Made by a program: the position numbers and the translations under genes | Origin: Takakia lepidozioides | Lineage: Eukaryota > Streptophyta > Takakiopsida > Takakiales > Takakiaceae | Direction of reading: 5' to 3' | Length of the DNA: 64,000 nucleotides | Assembly (NCBI GenBank): GCA_030704615.1 | Contig: CM060731.1 | Location: 20,586,001-20,650,000 of the forward strand | Part shown: piece by piece, positions 33,431 to 47,479 of the stretch | Position numbering within the stretch: position 1 is the stretch's first letter | How the letters are laid out: every line of letters begins with the position of its first letter | The notes under the pieces: generated by a model | The model's database searches: none | Seen by the model: the letters and a program-made list of their open reading frames with translations, nothing else | Told to the model about the DNA's origin: nothing

Positions 33431-36400
33431 TCAGTCCCCAACACTAAGGGCTTTCTTCCTCTTTCTGGGTTTCTTCTTCACTGCAGCCAGCAAGTTTAGA
33501 GGGGTACCCTGCGGCCCTGCAGCGACCCCAGGGGTCAATTCTGTGCGACTGTCCACATGTCTGTGCAGTGCATCTGCTGGTTCCCCCTTCAAAACAGCCG
33601 ACCCATCTTCCGAAGGCAACATTTCTGCAACCCTTGGAAAAATGGGTCCGAGGGGACGACTTGCATCCTCCCCATGCCTCTGCCGTGCGGTCTGTTCGGC
33701 ATATATTGCTGCTGCTGCCATCTGGCCTAAGGACTGGGGCTGTAAAGGAGTAGCAAATCCCCCCGTGGCCTTCCTTGGTATAGAGACAGTCTCTTTGACA
33801 AAATCTCCAGCAGCTTTGTCAAACTCTGCTTGAGCCTCTGCGTCTGCAAGAGGAATCAGCACAACCTTGCATTAGACCCATTAGAGGGCTGCCGTATTGT
33901 CAAACTCCTGAAGAACAATGGCAGTTGACAGCCTGTGGAATGACTAAACCTTCCACTCACTAAGGGTCCCAACCCAAACCTCTCAGCATCATATCAGCTC
34001 TCTCCTTCACACCTGCCCATGTATTCCTGAGCTATCTAAATTGGATGCCAAAGTAAAACAAGGATCGACACTGGTCACACTGTATAGGCCCTTGTGCTAC
34101 ACATGGAACCCATTCCAGCCTACTCCATCAGACCCACCAAAAGGCAAATTTGAGTCAAGCTTTGATGTTCCTTTCTCTTGTATCGTCTTGATCGCATCCC
34201 TGCAAAAAGTAACACGTTTTCCAAGACTTAAAAGCTACAACATCCAATTTTTGATAGTAAGAGTGCCCTACGCTCTATTTTGCGCAACCCACCCCCTCAG
34301 CCGGCTTTTGCTGGCGAGGGGCTCAGAGCAAAGCCCTTGTGACTGTAGAACAAAGCAACCACATTACTTAACAGTTCAGTTTTCTGCATGCGGGAGGCAA
34401 CCACAGAAACCCTTGCACCAGGAATCCATTGCACACATGTCACTCCATCTACTATGGAGTAGTGAAAGATTTCAACTCCTTGCACCTCAAAGGCAACTTC
34501 ATCATAACCTTTGTAAGCTGCTAACGAACCAACAACTCTCTAGTGGAATTGCTAGGCTTCATAACTTCCATAGAACAGCACAGACAGGTACCCGTACCAG
34601 TGAGATGCACCTCCCTTAAACATGCCTCCTGTATGTAGGTTCTTAGACATTCCAACAGTGGGCTTCACAACCCCTTCCTTGCAGTCATTCTCATCATCTC
34701 CTTCAGAGCTGTCATCATCACTACTGATTTCCTCCTCTTCCATGGGTCCAGCTTCAACGTTCTCTTTCATGAGTATGTCCCCTTGGCCCTCAATTGTTGT
34801 GGGCTTCTCCATGGCTCTTTCCCCATCTTGGGTGGTAAAGTTACGATGCCGTCGTATTTTTCGCTGCGCCCTTTCTATCTCATGGGCTTCCACCTTATCA
34901 AACAAATGTCTCTCATAAGCACACTACCTCCGACTCAGGATCTCCAGGAGAAGCTTGAAATCTGTAGCTAAAACGTCAGCGTAAATATATATCTTTACCA
35001 AGGTTACACACTGGAGATCTGGGAATACCCTTACCTAACTGCAGGCGAATTCTGGTTGATGGCTCAAAAATGCAAACAAAGGACTCACCTCCTTCTTCAA
35101 AGTAGCAGTTAGATCAGCTGCCTTTGTGGAGGCAATGCGAAGGTACCGCATGAGCTCACTGGCAGACACCCCCACACCTCCACCCTTTTGCACAGCACAT
35201 ATCTCTCCATGTGCATTCACTGTCATAGTCAAGCGCCCTCCCATCACCAATTCTTCCTTCAAGCTGGGGTCCAGCACCTGGTGCATCCACATGCTGTCAT
35301 CAAAGAGACAGGAGGAGGGAGGGTGACGTCCCTGACTGACATTAACACTCACACAGACCAGACATAGAGAGACAAGTAGACAAAATAATGGAAAGACCAG
35401 GAGATAGAGTGAAAACTGTAAATGGGACACTGCCCCTATCTAGCAATCATGGTTGGCACTCACTAACAGAGCAGATATTTTTGAGAGGTCCAAGGGACTG
35501 AGACAGACAAAACAGAGACAAAACAGAGACAAAAAGACACCATTAAAAACATGCTGCAATGAAAACACATGTGAACACATGGAGACGGCTAAAGAACATG
35601 CACTTACCCCAAGCTCTCCATCACCAAAGAGAGCAAACGAAACCGCAATCGGGAGATGGTGGATGCTCAGAGGCAAGGGCTCCCGTACCTGTGCCCAACA
35701 AGTCCACTCAGTACAGCCCTCCAAACTAGACTGCATACCACAACTTGATCTGCTTTGAAGCCAGACTCCTAACAAGAGTACATGGACAATTCTAATTCCA
35801 CTACAATTTTAGGCAGACTATAATAGCAACCGCCAAGACAGACAGCAGAGAGAACTGCAACATACAACAGCCAACACAACAAATACCAAAACAAACCTCA
35901 GGAGGGTGCACAATGACGTCCTGGCCATCAGGACCCCCCACTGTACATTCTGGCCTGCGATATGACAGCAGCCCTGCCAATGCTGCCATGTTTGCTGCAT
36001 CCACAAGATTCCTGTCCTCCCCAGAACTAGATGATCAGAGACCTAATGAGGGACGGAGGAAGATTGAACCAAATATGGGAAAGAGAGAAGAAGTACTCCT
36101 TCAATCGACCCAAGTCTAAAAACTGACGACTAGCAGCTTGGCCAGGATAACTGACATGATAGAATCCGAAAGATAATGCAGATCCACTTGAATTGGGCAG
36201 AGACAGACAATCCATACCCGCCATTGTCCAGGATGTGGAGGTCCACCCGGAGCGCCCACACTGACCTGCCTGCAAGGACACACAGTGATTCTGTATCTAC
36301 AGCCCTGCTTTCCCTGCATTTAAGAGTAACAGAAGATCGCTTCAGGAAAGTGTGAAGGTGGCAGACCCATCCAAACATCTGGAGAAGCCAGACAGACAGA

Positions 36401-37208
36401 GTATGCAATAAACTCTGAGATGACACTGGATGCTTAACAAACAGATGCTACCAAACTCGGAAATGCAGGAGTTCCAAAAAATTAGTACAACAAGGACAGT
36501 TCAAACCACCAAATCGCCTTGTAGAATCCACAAGATCAAGCTTCAATGGCTCTCTGAACAAACCTTAGGCCCCGGTCAATGATTCGTCCAAGTTCCACAG
36601 CCAACTCCCCAGGCCGCCCAGGCTCAAATCCAGGGTCAGCCATAGGTGAGAACTCGGTGAAAATGGCAAAGGTTCCTTCGTTTGGGCGATCAGGATATGG
36701 AGTGACCAGCTGCCCACTCACAACCGCCAAAACCCGTGTCTGCCCTAATTGCACCTCCACAGCCCCATCTTCTCTGCAATAGCCATAGAGAGGGTCCTTA
36801 TACTTGCTAACAAGGATTACAAAATTGAATCAGGTGCTTTTCATATCCAACCCCCTATCCATCAAACACTCCCCTGATCGATCTTCACCACCATCTCTGT
36901 GATGTTCCAATACCTGACAGATTATAGCCCATGACATTTACACCTCTAGTGATTCAGACTGCTTACAAAAATGCTAAGATGCTCAACCCATAAAACCAAA
37001 ATCTTCAAAGGCCTCGACCCTGAACTTACTTCCTGTGTCATCGACTGTGCGGCCCGTCTAAAGAGAATTTGCAGTGTGCTTACTTGGCGAACTTGATCAG
37101 CAGTCGGCGGACATCAAAGGGCCGTCGCCCATCAATTCGTTGCTCCTCGCGCAGCGCAGCCTCGATAAACTCCTTCTCATTGATACTTAAGCGCAATCCC
37201 GTCGCCAT
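33431..37208 (-). CDS. RRP45: Exosome complex subunit RRP45 (EXOSC9/CER7 family), 8 exons
   Basis: RNase PH-type core subunit of the 3'-5' RNA exosome. Exons in reading order: 37208-37084, 36773-36564, 36313-36218, 36011-35897, 35688-35608, 35277-35089, 34893-34611, 33843-33431; 503 residues, all phases agree. Family blocks: LSINEKEFIEAALREEQRI at the N terminus, RRPFDVRRLLIKF, EVQLGQTRVLAVVSGQLV, RPNEGTFAIFTEFSPMADP, then the joined RESRAVDTESLCVLAG, WALRVDLHILDNGG, VDAANMAALAGLLSYRRP, EPLPLSIHHLPIAVSFALF and SELMRYLRIA. The core ends near residue 280. A long tail follows with an acidic patch (323-342) and a basic KKKPRKRKK (489-497) that could act as a nuclear signal. Plant RRP45 paralogues differ mainly in this tail. 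The tail exons (7-8) are less certain than 1-6. It shares its promoter with mtEF-G. Confidence 0.92.
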
Positions 37209-37811
37209 AATTTCTCACTCCTATACTCTTCCGTACTCTCAGGCAGCTCTATTGAGTTTGAGCTGATGGGTCTCTCCTCCTCTCCATCGTCATTCTCAAT
37301 AATCGATCGACTATTGCTTGTACCCTCAAGATGAAAGCCATAGCTCACCACAGGCTGCTCCAGCAACGAAGAAATTATCAGCCAAATTTGTGGTCGCCAT
37401 CTCAGAATCGTTGGTCGGCATTGGCATTGCTCATATCAACTCTAACCAAATGTTTAGTCTGAAAATCACAATTGCATCTCCCCCCGTACTCTTGCCACAA
37501 TGTTCAAACAAAATCTAGGTAGAGACTGCAGTTCTTGAATCATCCTTGCCATCGCTGCAAAGCTTGAATCCAACCAAAAACCCCTAGCGAATCAAAACCC
37601 TAAACCCATAAGATACCCGGCAGATGTGAGGCTTGAATTTTGTTTTTTAAATACAAAACATGTCAATTTTTCTGATAATCGATGACGCATTTTTGGCGCC
37701 CAGGGAACATGGCCGCTAATTTCAACCCTAACTAGAGTTTTCCATCCTCAGAAGAGCCCTAACCCTAACGGCGAAGGTTATATAGCGCTTGCTCGCTCGA
37801 ACGTTGTGGCT
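37209..37811. promoter_or_regulatory. Bidirectional promoter between RRP45 and mtEF-G with telo-box motifs
   Basis: 603 bp separate the two divergent start codons. Telo-box-type sequences occur at 37594-37607 (AAAACCCTAAACCC), 37724-37732 (AACCCTAAC) and 37757-37769 (CCCTAACCCTAAC). In plants, telo-boxes are enriched in promoters of translation and ribosome-biogenesis genes, which suits an EF-G/exosome pair. Both 5' UTRs must lie here. Confidence 0.6.
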
Positions 37812-40800
37812 ATGGCGCGGGCTGCGGCCCGTCTGCTGGCGCTCGCTCGAGGGCCAGTGGCCTCGCTGCACACTGAGCCATGCCTATCTTCCTCACTGTG
37901 GTCTTCTAATGTTCAGCTGGCTGTGCGACCCAGCTTCCTCACGGGCTTTATCAGCCGGCATTTGGCGGGTCTAGCCAGTCCAAGTGAGCAGAAGGAGCTG
38001 CCATGGCGGGAGAACATGGAAAAGATTCGGAACATCGGGATATCTGCTCATATCGACTCAGGAAAGACCACTCTGACGGAGAGAGTGCTGTTCTACACTG
38101 GACGCATTCACGAGATCCACGAAGTTCGTGGGAGGGATGGAGTTGGTGCTAAGATGGATTCTATGGATCTGGAGCGAGAGAAGGGGATTACCATCCAGTC
38201 GGCCGCCACTTACTGCACTTGGGGGCCTAACCAGGTTTTTTCTTTGTCCTCAAAATTTTCAATTTCCTTCATGTCCGCAGTTCATGGATGAGCACTCGCG
38301 AAGAACTGACTGAGAAAATGTGACTTACCTAGATCGACGTACACTTCTGCAAGCACTTCGTTGAGTAAAGCGTTGCCGTCGACCAGTTTTGGGTCGGTGC
38401 AGAAAGAAGCCATGCGATGTTGGAGGTGGTTTTTTCAGTATGCGTTCTAAACGATCTACCGTTGGACGTGTGGGGCCTTTTTAGGTAGTGCATTCCCAGG
38501 TTTCCAGATGTTTTAGCTGTTGGGTTATATTTTGGGGGACTTTGTTGCATGTGGCCCCAGAGCGAGACACTTGTGAAGCCACGCCTAGTATCTCCTGCAT
38601 ACTCCCATGATAGCCTCTGGAGCTGCGGCTTAAGTTGTTTATCGCTCCGCATTTATCCCTCTGCAATGGATTCATCATGGGAGCTACTTTCTTATCCGTC
38701 CTGTATTCAAAGGCCTTCTAAGAAATCTAACGTATCATTGAGGCCCTTCCCATCTGGGAGGGTCACGTAGGAATGTAGCTTTGATCCCTCGCTTCAACAC
38801 AGTGGTACTGTTAGTACAACACTATCATTCCGTGATGACTTGCGATGCTATGATCTATGTGGTGTATGTGGTCTCAAATCTCTGGGGATATGGCTAGTGA
38901 TGACAGTAATTTGTCCGTACCATCTGAGGCAAATTTGCCACCGAAGAATCTGAAACAAATGCTGAAGCCAGATCACCCCTCTTATTGTAAATTTTAAGTC
39001 TGTTCATATTGGGTAATGTTGGAAGATAGTTTTGAGCCCTCGCTTCAACCAAATCTCTGGGGATATGGCTAGTGATGACAGTAATTTGTCCGTACCATCT
39101 GAGGCAAATTTGCCACCGAAGATACTGAAACAAATGCTGAAGCCAGAGCATCCCTCTTATTGCAAATTATAAATCTGTTCATATTGGGTAATGTTGGAAG
39201 ATAGTTTTGAGCCCTCGCTTCAACCAAATCTCTGGGGATATGGCTAGTGATGACAGTAATTTGTCCATACCATCTGAGGCAATTCTGCCGTGGAAGATTT
39301 GAAACTCAAGCCGAAGCCATGGAACCCCTCTTTTTGCATATTCAATAAACCTGTTCACATCATCCTGTTAACTCAGCTTGCAGATAGATAAGTCTGATTC
39401 TAGTCTTGGCATCCCCTTGTTGGCTGGCCATGCTCACTCAGTTGTGATAACAACCACATTAATGTTTTCACTTATGATGTGATGTCTCTTGTTTACACAT
39501 CAAGGAATACGGCTGATGATGATATTAACTTGTTCAACCTTATGAGGCAATTTGCTGCCAAAGAATCTGAAATGAATCTGAATCTGAATCTGAAATCTCT
39601 TTTACTGTGTGAGGCATAGAGCCTTCCTATTATCCCGCCAACACCGCTGGGAGATAAAGCTTAGAGTAATCACTTGATCCTCTGTGATGTCTGCTGTTTT
39701 AGGTGTCCAGGGAGATGGCTGATGATGTGAGTTATTTGCACGTATTATATGAGGCAATTTGCTGCTGAAGAATCCGAAACAACTACTGAAGCCATCACAC
39801 CCTTTTTCGTGTGAGACATGGAGCCTTCCACATTATCCTGTCAATCTGCTCGAAGTGAAAGCCTAGAAATTAATGCAATAGTCGGCAGTGGAAGCCTTGG
39901 ACTTCTGTTACTGGGCGATTTTGGTAGTGTTTCCAAGTAAACTGGGTTCTGTCTGGATGTATTTGCTGTGAGCCTGGGTACCACATGCAGACAACTGAGA
40001 GCTGCAAGAAGTTTTCGGGTGATACTGGGCTTTTTCAAATCGTCCATGTTGCTGTCGTTTGCATGGGCCACCAGTGTTCCATCATTACCATTCCTAATCT
40101 GGTCCCCGGGAGGTCAATAGTAGTGTGGATCTTGCACTGAGCCTGAAACCATCCTTTCAGACTATGAGCTTTTCCATCCCATAAGCCAATGTAAATATGC
40201 ATGTCTGTCCCACCTCATCCTTTGGCCCAACCAAAAGGGTTTGCAAACAACCTTCCCCCCCATTGGTGCTTGTTATCCTATACAATGTCCTGCACATTCC
40301 TGAAGTTGATCGTCTCCGAAAGTGGCGTCCAGCTAAACTAGATGTGCACATATTAATGGCTTTGCTGTGCTGATATCTGCGTGGTCACCTGGATTGCTGG
40401 GTGACCTTGTTTTTGCTCAGTGACAATCTGAAAACACCCTTGCTACAGTGACATGTTCTCTAGGCAGGGTGAGCTGCAAACTGATTTTGCAAGACTATGA
40501 TGTGGAGTTATGGTGAACTGGAAAGGTGGTCTACAATTATCTGTGATAATAAAATCCACATCCTGAAGTTGCTAGCCTTAAAAGGCATGCAGCTTAAATA
40601 GATGTACATTAACCAATGTTATGACCTTGTTTTTGCTTTGGGAATCTCTCTTGCAGTGACTAGGGCATCCACTCTCATGAGACTGACTAAAGCAACCCAG
40701 TTACTTATCCTGAAGCACAGGCTAGTATTGAAGTCAGTGTTCATTTCCAGCCTAGCTCCCCTTGATTACAGATTTTTGTAGTTCCACTTGTCAACCTGTT

Positions 40801-43800
40801 GCTTCATTCTGTAACCCACGTGTTGAGAGGAAGATTTCTCGCATTATTCTGGTGCTTCGGGTTTGTTAGGCAGTAAACTATTACCTTCTAAACTTGCACT
40901 TAACAAGGTTTTCTGTGGAGGAGGTATTGAACAGATCAACATCATTGACACCCCGGGCCACGTGGACTTCACAATTGAAGTGGAAAGGGCGCTACGGGTT
41001 CTTGATGGAGCAGTGCTCGTGCTATGTAGTGTGGGAGGTGTGCAAAGCCAATCCATTACTGTCGACCGTCAAATGCAGCGCTACAATGTGCCACGTGTTG
41101 CTTTCATCAACAAGCTTGACCGATCAGGGGCTGATCCGTGGAAAGTTATAGATCAGGTCTGCTCTTGGTGGTTTCCCCTGGTAGATGCACTCTTCTCAAG
41201 TCAGTTGATATGGTACTGAGGCAGTGTTGTATGAACCAACTGCTTTCGACGATCGTTGTGCTTTTGTTAATTTTACTCATAAACTAATGCTCCTGTGCAG
41301 GGATGAGACTGGGAGGGTTCTCTCTTGGTACACTGAACACACCAGTGAATAAGCCAGTTTCCTTGATCAATTGTAATGGTGTGAAGTATATATGATTCTA
41401 ACTATCTGTGAAGCGAGCTTGATTCATTTGGCATGTTAATGTATGGAGTGTGCAGGTGAGGAAGAAGCTGAAACATAATTGTGCAGCAGTCCAGTTGCCA
41501 ATAGGACTGGAGGATGAACTTCAAGGCCTGATTGATCTAGTTCACAGCCGAGCCTTTTTCTTCCATGGTGTGCATGGGTGTGTACTTGAGATGGCAACAT
41601 CTAGATGTTGACCTGCATTCTCTTCTGAGTTGAGGAGGACCATTTGTCAAAGGCCTCAAGTTCTGCAAGGTTTTTAAGGAATTTGTTTCTCAGGAGTATG
41701 GTAGTTGTTGCTGACCGTGCAAATTAGGGTGTGTCAGATTATGATACGAGTGGCGATTGAACATTTCTGCTTGCACATGGCCTGTGGAGGAAGAACCTTA
41801 GCCTGAGTTTTTTGTCTATGCCAAAGTAACATAATCAGACTTGTGATGCGGTTTCTTGATTGCAGAGAGAAGGTGACAGAGGCTGAAGTGCCCCAGGAGT
41901 TGGCTGCTGCTGTGGTGGAGAAGCGGCGTGAGCTTATTGAGGCTGTTTCAGAGATGGATGATGAATTAGCTGACCTGTTTCTCAACGACCAACCAATTAC
42001 TGCCGATGTGCTCTCGGTTAGTTCTAGTCTCGTGATGTCAGATGCATTTCCAATTCACTTCTTGAGCTTATGCACAGTGGTTGCAAATGTCTACAGGTTG
42101 GTTTACCATTGCACCTACAGTGTGTTTGTGGAAGTCACAGAATCTTGCTAGGTGTCCACCTTGAGTCGTATCCACAATCAGAGTATGGAATGAGTAGGAG
42201 TAGACTTTACTGTGCTAGATTTGCTACTATCTACCACTTTCCTCATGATATCTGGATGCTTGGGGCTATTTGTGACTGGGTTAGAGTGTTGGTGAGCAGG
42301 AGAAGTTGAAGTGTTTTGGATGGTGCACATCTGTTGGCTGTTTTGTAGAGTGCTATTCGACGAACCACTCTAGGACTGCAATTCATACCAGTATTCATGG
42401 GTAGTGCATTTAAGAACAAGGCAAGTCTCTGGACCACCTATGAAGTTACCTCAAACAGTGGATGTGTTCAAAATGGGTTAGTGTGATGTGATCCTAGCAA
42501 TGTTTCAGTTGATCGGGAGTTATTACGGCGGGTTACTGTTGGACAGGATGGAGTTTATTGTCTTTCTTTCTGAAGTGATGAGACAACATTCTTTCTCGTC
42601 TCCTTCTCTCGTTACCTCTCAAATGTGTGTTAAATCTGTACAAGATAGTGGATTGATTGGTCGCTCTAATGATGAGAATCTTTCATCTGGATTGGCTGCA
42701 TAAAGCAGCTATGACAGTGAGACAGAAATTTGAAATGAAGAGCTATTTACATGATGTCCTAGCCTTCAAATGTAGGGGAGATGAATGTTGTGCAAAGAAT
42801 GAGCGAGTTTAATCATCTCCGTCAGTTTTAGACAGACAGACAGAGAAACAGTCACGATAAAGTGACGGGGAGTAGGAAAATGAGATCTACAAAAGCTCTC
42901 TCCTCCAGTTTGGGCTAGTACGGAATTGATTTTTGTTTCATTCATGGTTGTCCCTAATGGTGTGATGTCTTTATATCAGTTTCTCCTTCTGGCAGGGGGT
43001 AACTTCATAATGTCCTCTAGATTGTTATCCTGGATATATGGTTACAAGACAATGCATGATAAGGTTGCCAAAGCCTGCTCCCCTCTCCTTGCGGCACAAT
43101 TATTTGGCTTAACTATGATTGCCCAATTAACATGTGTATGATGTGTTGGGGCAGTGCAGGGTGTGCAGCTGCTGCTGGATGGTGTCGTGAGTTACTTGCC
43201 ATGTCCAATTGAAGTTAGCAACCATGCTCTAGACCAAAATAAGCAAGAAGAAAAGGTGTGTTGTCTTTGATGGATTTGGATCTGGATTTGGATCTCTTCG
43301 GCGTTTTAAAGTTTTGGGCACAATCTTGCACAAGTGTGTGAGTTGTGCATTTTGTATCTCTTTTCCCCTTGATAGTACTGAATCCTGCCTACCTTGCTCT
43401 CTTTGTATTTATCATAAGCGATAGGTTGACTAATATTATGTACCTTTACATGCTTAGGCTGGTGGCTCTTTTGGTGGATCCTTTACCTGACAGTAGGGTG
43501 CTCATGATCTGATAATTCATCTCATCCTCACTTATCATTAGTCAGACTCTACAATGCCGGTGAGAATCTTTTGTGCTCTGTTCAATAGGTTGTTCTCTCA
43601 GGCGCTCCAGATGGAACGCTCGTGGCACTGGCTTTCAAGCTTGAGGAGGGTCGTTTTGGCCAGCTTACCTACTTAAGGTAATCTTTCCACACTAACCTGG
43701 AAATTGTCCCTTGGGCTCTTTCCGGCAACATTCAAACTGGGATCAGGTCTGTGGTCGGTAGCAAGCAGCCTTTAAGGAGTGCATTTGTTTCCCTCAGGCA

Positions 43801-46800
43801 CATGAAAGATGCTAAACTGTTCAGAACTGCTGGTATCTTGAAAGCTGTAGATGAATTCGGGTGGATGTGTCGCAATGCAGGCTATATGACGGGACAATGC
43901 GTCGAGGTGATTTTATTGTGAACTCGACCACAGGTCGCAAGGTCAAGGTGCCTAGGCTGGTCCGCATGCACTCTGATGACATGGAGGTCAGTGCATCATC
44001 TTCATGGGCCCATGTTGTTCTCGAAAGAGCAGGGAACAGAATATTACAGAACCACCTTGCATGATGTGAAAACATTACATCTGAGGCCGGTCAGAGAAAG
44101 CTCAGCTATGGGTTGGGGATTAGTTATTGCAATTAGTAATAGGGTGATTGTGAAACAGGATATTCAGGAGGCTCACGCTGGTGAGATTGTCGCCGTGTTC
44201 GGAGTGGAATGCTCATCAGGTGCATCTTCTGTCCTTGGGTCACTTGTTGTGGGCCTCTTTTCATTTCTGTTTTTCTGTGTATAGCTCTTCCATGGTTTCA
44301 GATCCCTGAAGTCTAATGTCCTGGATATATCCTGTGAATGGCTAATAATACTTCCCTCTCTCAACTGTAGTAACAGGTTGAGAATGGTTATGATGAGCAG
44401 GGGATACGTTTACGGATGGCTCTGTGCGGTACACAATGACATCCATGAATGTGCCAGAGCCTGTGATGTCACTGGCCATTGCCCCAGCTTCCAAGGATGT
44501 TAGTCCTCAGGTATGTCACTTCAGTTGCCAGATTTCCTGTACAATGTTTTGTAGATGGATGGAGGCAGGGTTTATAGGACTTCGAGCTTGGAGTCGAAAA
44601 TATGTGAATGGTGCTTCCTTAAGCTGGTTGATCTAACTAAGTTTGTGGGGCATGATCAGTTTTCCAAGGCCCTGAATCGATTTCAGAAAGAGGACCCGAC
44701 GTTTAGAGTCAGCCTGGATCCTGACAGTGGACAGGTTGGGTCTATATGCTAAACCCTAAACTCTAAACATTTGTTTGGTGAGACTGCAGCATTGAATGCC
44801 TGATGGCTGTCGTAAAAATTGACTTGAACAGAGCATTCTCTCGAACTTTTTGACCAATATGTATGTTTATGGATCTACCATATTTCAAGTTATTTGTTTC
44901 TTGAATTTTTTCTGAACATGAACTGTGGCTATGACAGACCATAATATCAGGGATGGGAGAGTTACATCTTGACATTTATGTTGAGCGAATTCGTCGGGAG
45001 TACAAGGTTTCTATAGTCTTCCCCAACTCTTCATTAGCTTGCTATCATCAGGGGTGTTGTGTCCAGGATCAATGCACAGTCAGCAGTATTACCAACAGAG
45101 CCATTTAAGACAGTTTCTGGTAAAATGGATTTGACCAAGTTGTCCATCCTCTGCAGGTGGATGCAGTTGTGGGAAAGCCTCGGGTGAACTTCAGGGAGAC
45201 AATTACGCAGCGTGCTGAATTTGATTATCTACACCGGAAGCAGAGCGGGGGACAAGGCCAATATGGCCGTGTGATTGGGTATCCACATTGTTGGTTCTTT
45301 CCACCTTTCTATGCCTTTTGTGACTAAAGTATTATGTGGATGACAGAGTAGCATTCTCATCATGCCCTGCTCTCTGTCTCTCCTTCATCTTGCAAGTTGG
45401 CTGATTCTAGTGATCCTTTGTTGTGTGTGGAACAGATACATAGAGCCCTTGCCTGAAGATTATGAGAAGAAATTTGAGTTTGAGAATATGATGATTGGCC
45501 AAGCTGTCCCATCTTCGTTCATCCAAGCCATTGAGAAGGGGTTTATTGAAGCGAAAAATTCGTGGGTGTCTCATCCCATATCCACAATTAGATTTGTATT
45601 GGCCTTGTTGATAGATATGTTTACTGCTCCTGCAGCTTCGAGTGTTCTTCACAGTATGGTCTGGCAAGTAACAAAGTGAGTTAGCTGAAAATGTATCAAG
45701 TATGACATGGGGTATTAATTTAGGAATGACATCTGCAGAGGTGCGTTAATTGGACACCCAGTGGAAAATTTGCGCGTGGTTTTGACGGATGGTGCATCGC
45801 ATGCTGTGGATTCTAGTGAGCTCGCCTTCAAACTGGCTGCCCTTTACGCTTTTCGGCAGGTGAGGGCCTCCTCCTGGATGATTTCTGGTCTGGCATGTGA
45901 CTTGTTTTTAGTCTCTGTAGTTACATCATGCTGCTGCTCCTTTTGGTCAAGGTTGGATGCGTCACCTTTCTACTTTGATTGTCCCTCTTCAGTTGTCTCC
46001 GTTCTGACATCGTGGGTTTGGCACCTCCAGTGCTATTCAGCAGCAAGGCCAGTGATACTGGAGCCCATCATGCTTGTTGAGTTGAAGGCTCCAGTTGAGT
46101 TCCAAGGGTCCATCATAGGAGACATTAATAGGTGGGTTATGCTTACCACATGGAAAGGGTGAGCTTGATGATTCATTCAAATCAAGAATTGTTGAAGAAG
46201 ACTTCTTTTGAGACCTTGGCTGCTCTGGAGCCCAGTGATGATGACAGTCTTAACCACACTGAAAGTAGGGTATCTGACATGGTGGTAATTACAGGTGACT
46301 CCCTTCATCATCACAGCATCTCTCTTTCCTCTATCACCAATGACAAACCATATGTAAGCTGGGGTTAACAGTCTGTTTCAAACTGATCCCCAGGTGGTTT
46401 GCCTCTGTTGACACTGGAAAGGCTGTGTTGATGAAGAGAGTTGTCTGAGTGCTTGCCGGGCAGATGCCTATCTGTGGACATCTTGGCCTTGTCTGAGGGC
46501 TCTTCTTTTGGATGCTGCTTGGTTGTTGCTGAGTTAATTGTAAGTTGGGACATTTTTCTTCTGAGTTCCACTATTCTGCCCCTTCGAATCTTTCTGGATT
46601 GCATTAATGTCTACTGATTTGTGGGTGACAGGAGAAAAGGTGTTATTGTAGGGAGTGACCAGGATGGGGATGACGCAGTTGTTCAAGCCCAGGTGAGCCC
46701 TCTTCTGCTAAACCTACATTTTTGTCACCTGGTTAGAATTGAGGTGTAAAATTAAATCTGAACTATCGAAGAGAGCACTTTTAGAGAAGTGTTTTGATTA

Positions 46801-47479
46801 TCCAGGGTCTCTTTTACAACACTATCACTTACTAATGTGCACTATACATATGGACAGGTACCATTGAACAATATGTTTGGCTACTCTACTGGCCTGCGCT
46901 CGATGACACAGGTCTGATTTTGTTACCAGCCTGTGTGTGTACATATACTTTTCTTTTGAGTGCTTTTTGTCATTTAGATTCAGGACAGGTTTGTTATAAA
47001 CAATGGGTGGAGTTCAGGACCATTTTACCACATTTTCTCATTGTACTTGTTAGTTTGCTATTTGTTATGATGTCAATGTCATCCTCTTAAACTCCACGTA
47101 CTGGCTAGTCGTTCAATCGTGGAGTGCAACAGTAAATGTCAGTTCACAGCATAGTGGGCCAAACCCCAAGATTGGTGGCTGCAGCAGCGTTAGATTCTTT
47201 GGGAGCGACAATATTGAAATTCTACTGTTTTCTTTGTCCTTTTAATGCCTGCCAACTACACTACAAAATGCGAGGAGCCAGCATTTTATTCTTGCTCTTA
47301 CCAGTCAATCCAAGAATTGTCATGCTGATGTAGGCATAACAGCGGATGATGTGTGGTTGATGGTGTCACAGGGAAAGGGAGAGTTTACAATGGAATATCT
47401 GCAGCATGCTTCTGTTCCCCAAGATGTGCAGAGTCAGCTTGTCAAAGATTATACTAGGGGGAGAGAAGGAAATAACTAG
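37812..47479 (+). CDS. GFM1: Mitochondrial elongation factor G (mtEF-G1), 19 exons
   Basis: GTPase that drives ribosome translocation in mitochondria. Exons: 37812-38234, 40935-41156, 41456-41577, 41866-42016, 42349-42420, 43160-43255, 43589-43677, 43881-43986, 44159-44219, 44401-44510, 44660-44734, 44938-45006, 45157-45278, 45436-45561, 45739-45859, 46031-46131, 46632-46692, 46858-46911, 47372-47479; 762 residues with every phase consistent. Residues 1-65 are Ala/Arg/Ser-rich without acids at the start, as in a mitochondrial presequence. G1 is AHIDSGKT (79-86), the form typical of mitochondrial EF-G; G3 DTPGHVDF follows at about 146 and G4 NKLD at 200-203. Later blocks include [46 protein letters not shown] and the C-terminal [19 protein letters not shown]. 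Intron 5 starts with GC (42421). Intron 1 is 2.7 kb and holds a tandem repeat. Confidence 0.95.
38877..39830. repeat. Tandem repeat in mtEF-G intron 1, ~175-178 bp unit
   Basis: Three near-identical units begin at about 38877, 39049 and 39226 (ATCTCTGGGGATATGGCTAG, then CCATCTGAGGCAA, then TGTTCATATTGGGTAATG). Two more diverged units follow at about 39500 and 39700, recognisable by GATGATG and TATGAGGCAATTTGCTGC. About five units in all. Confidence 0.8.
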
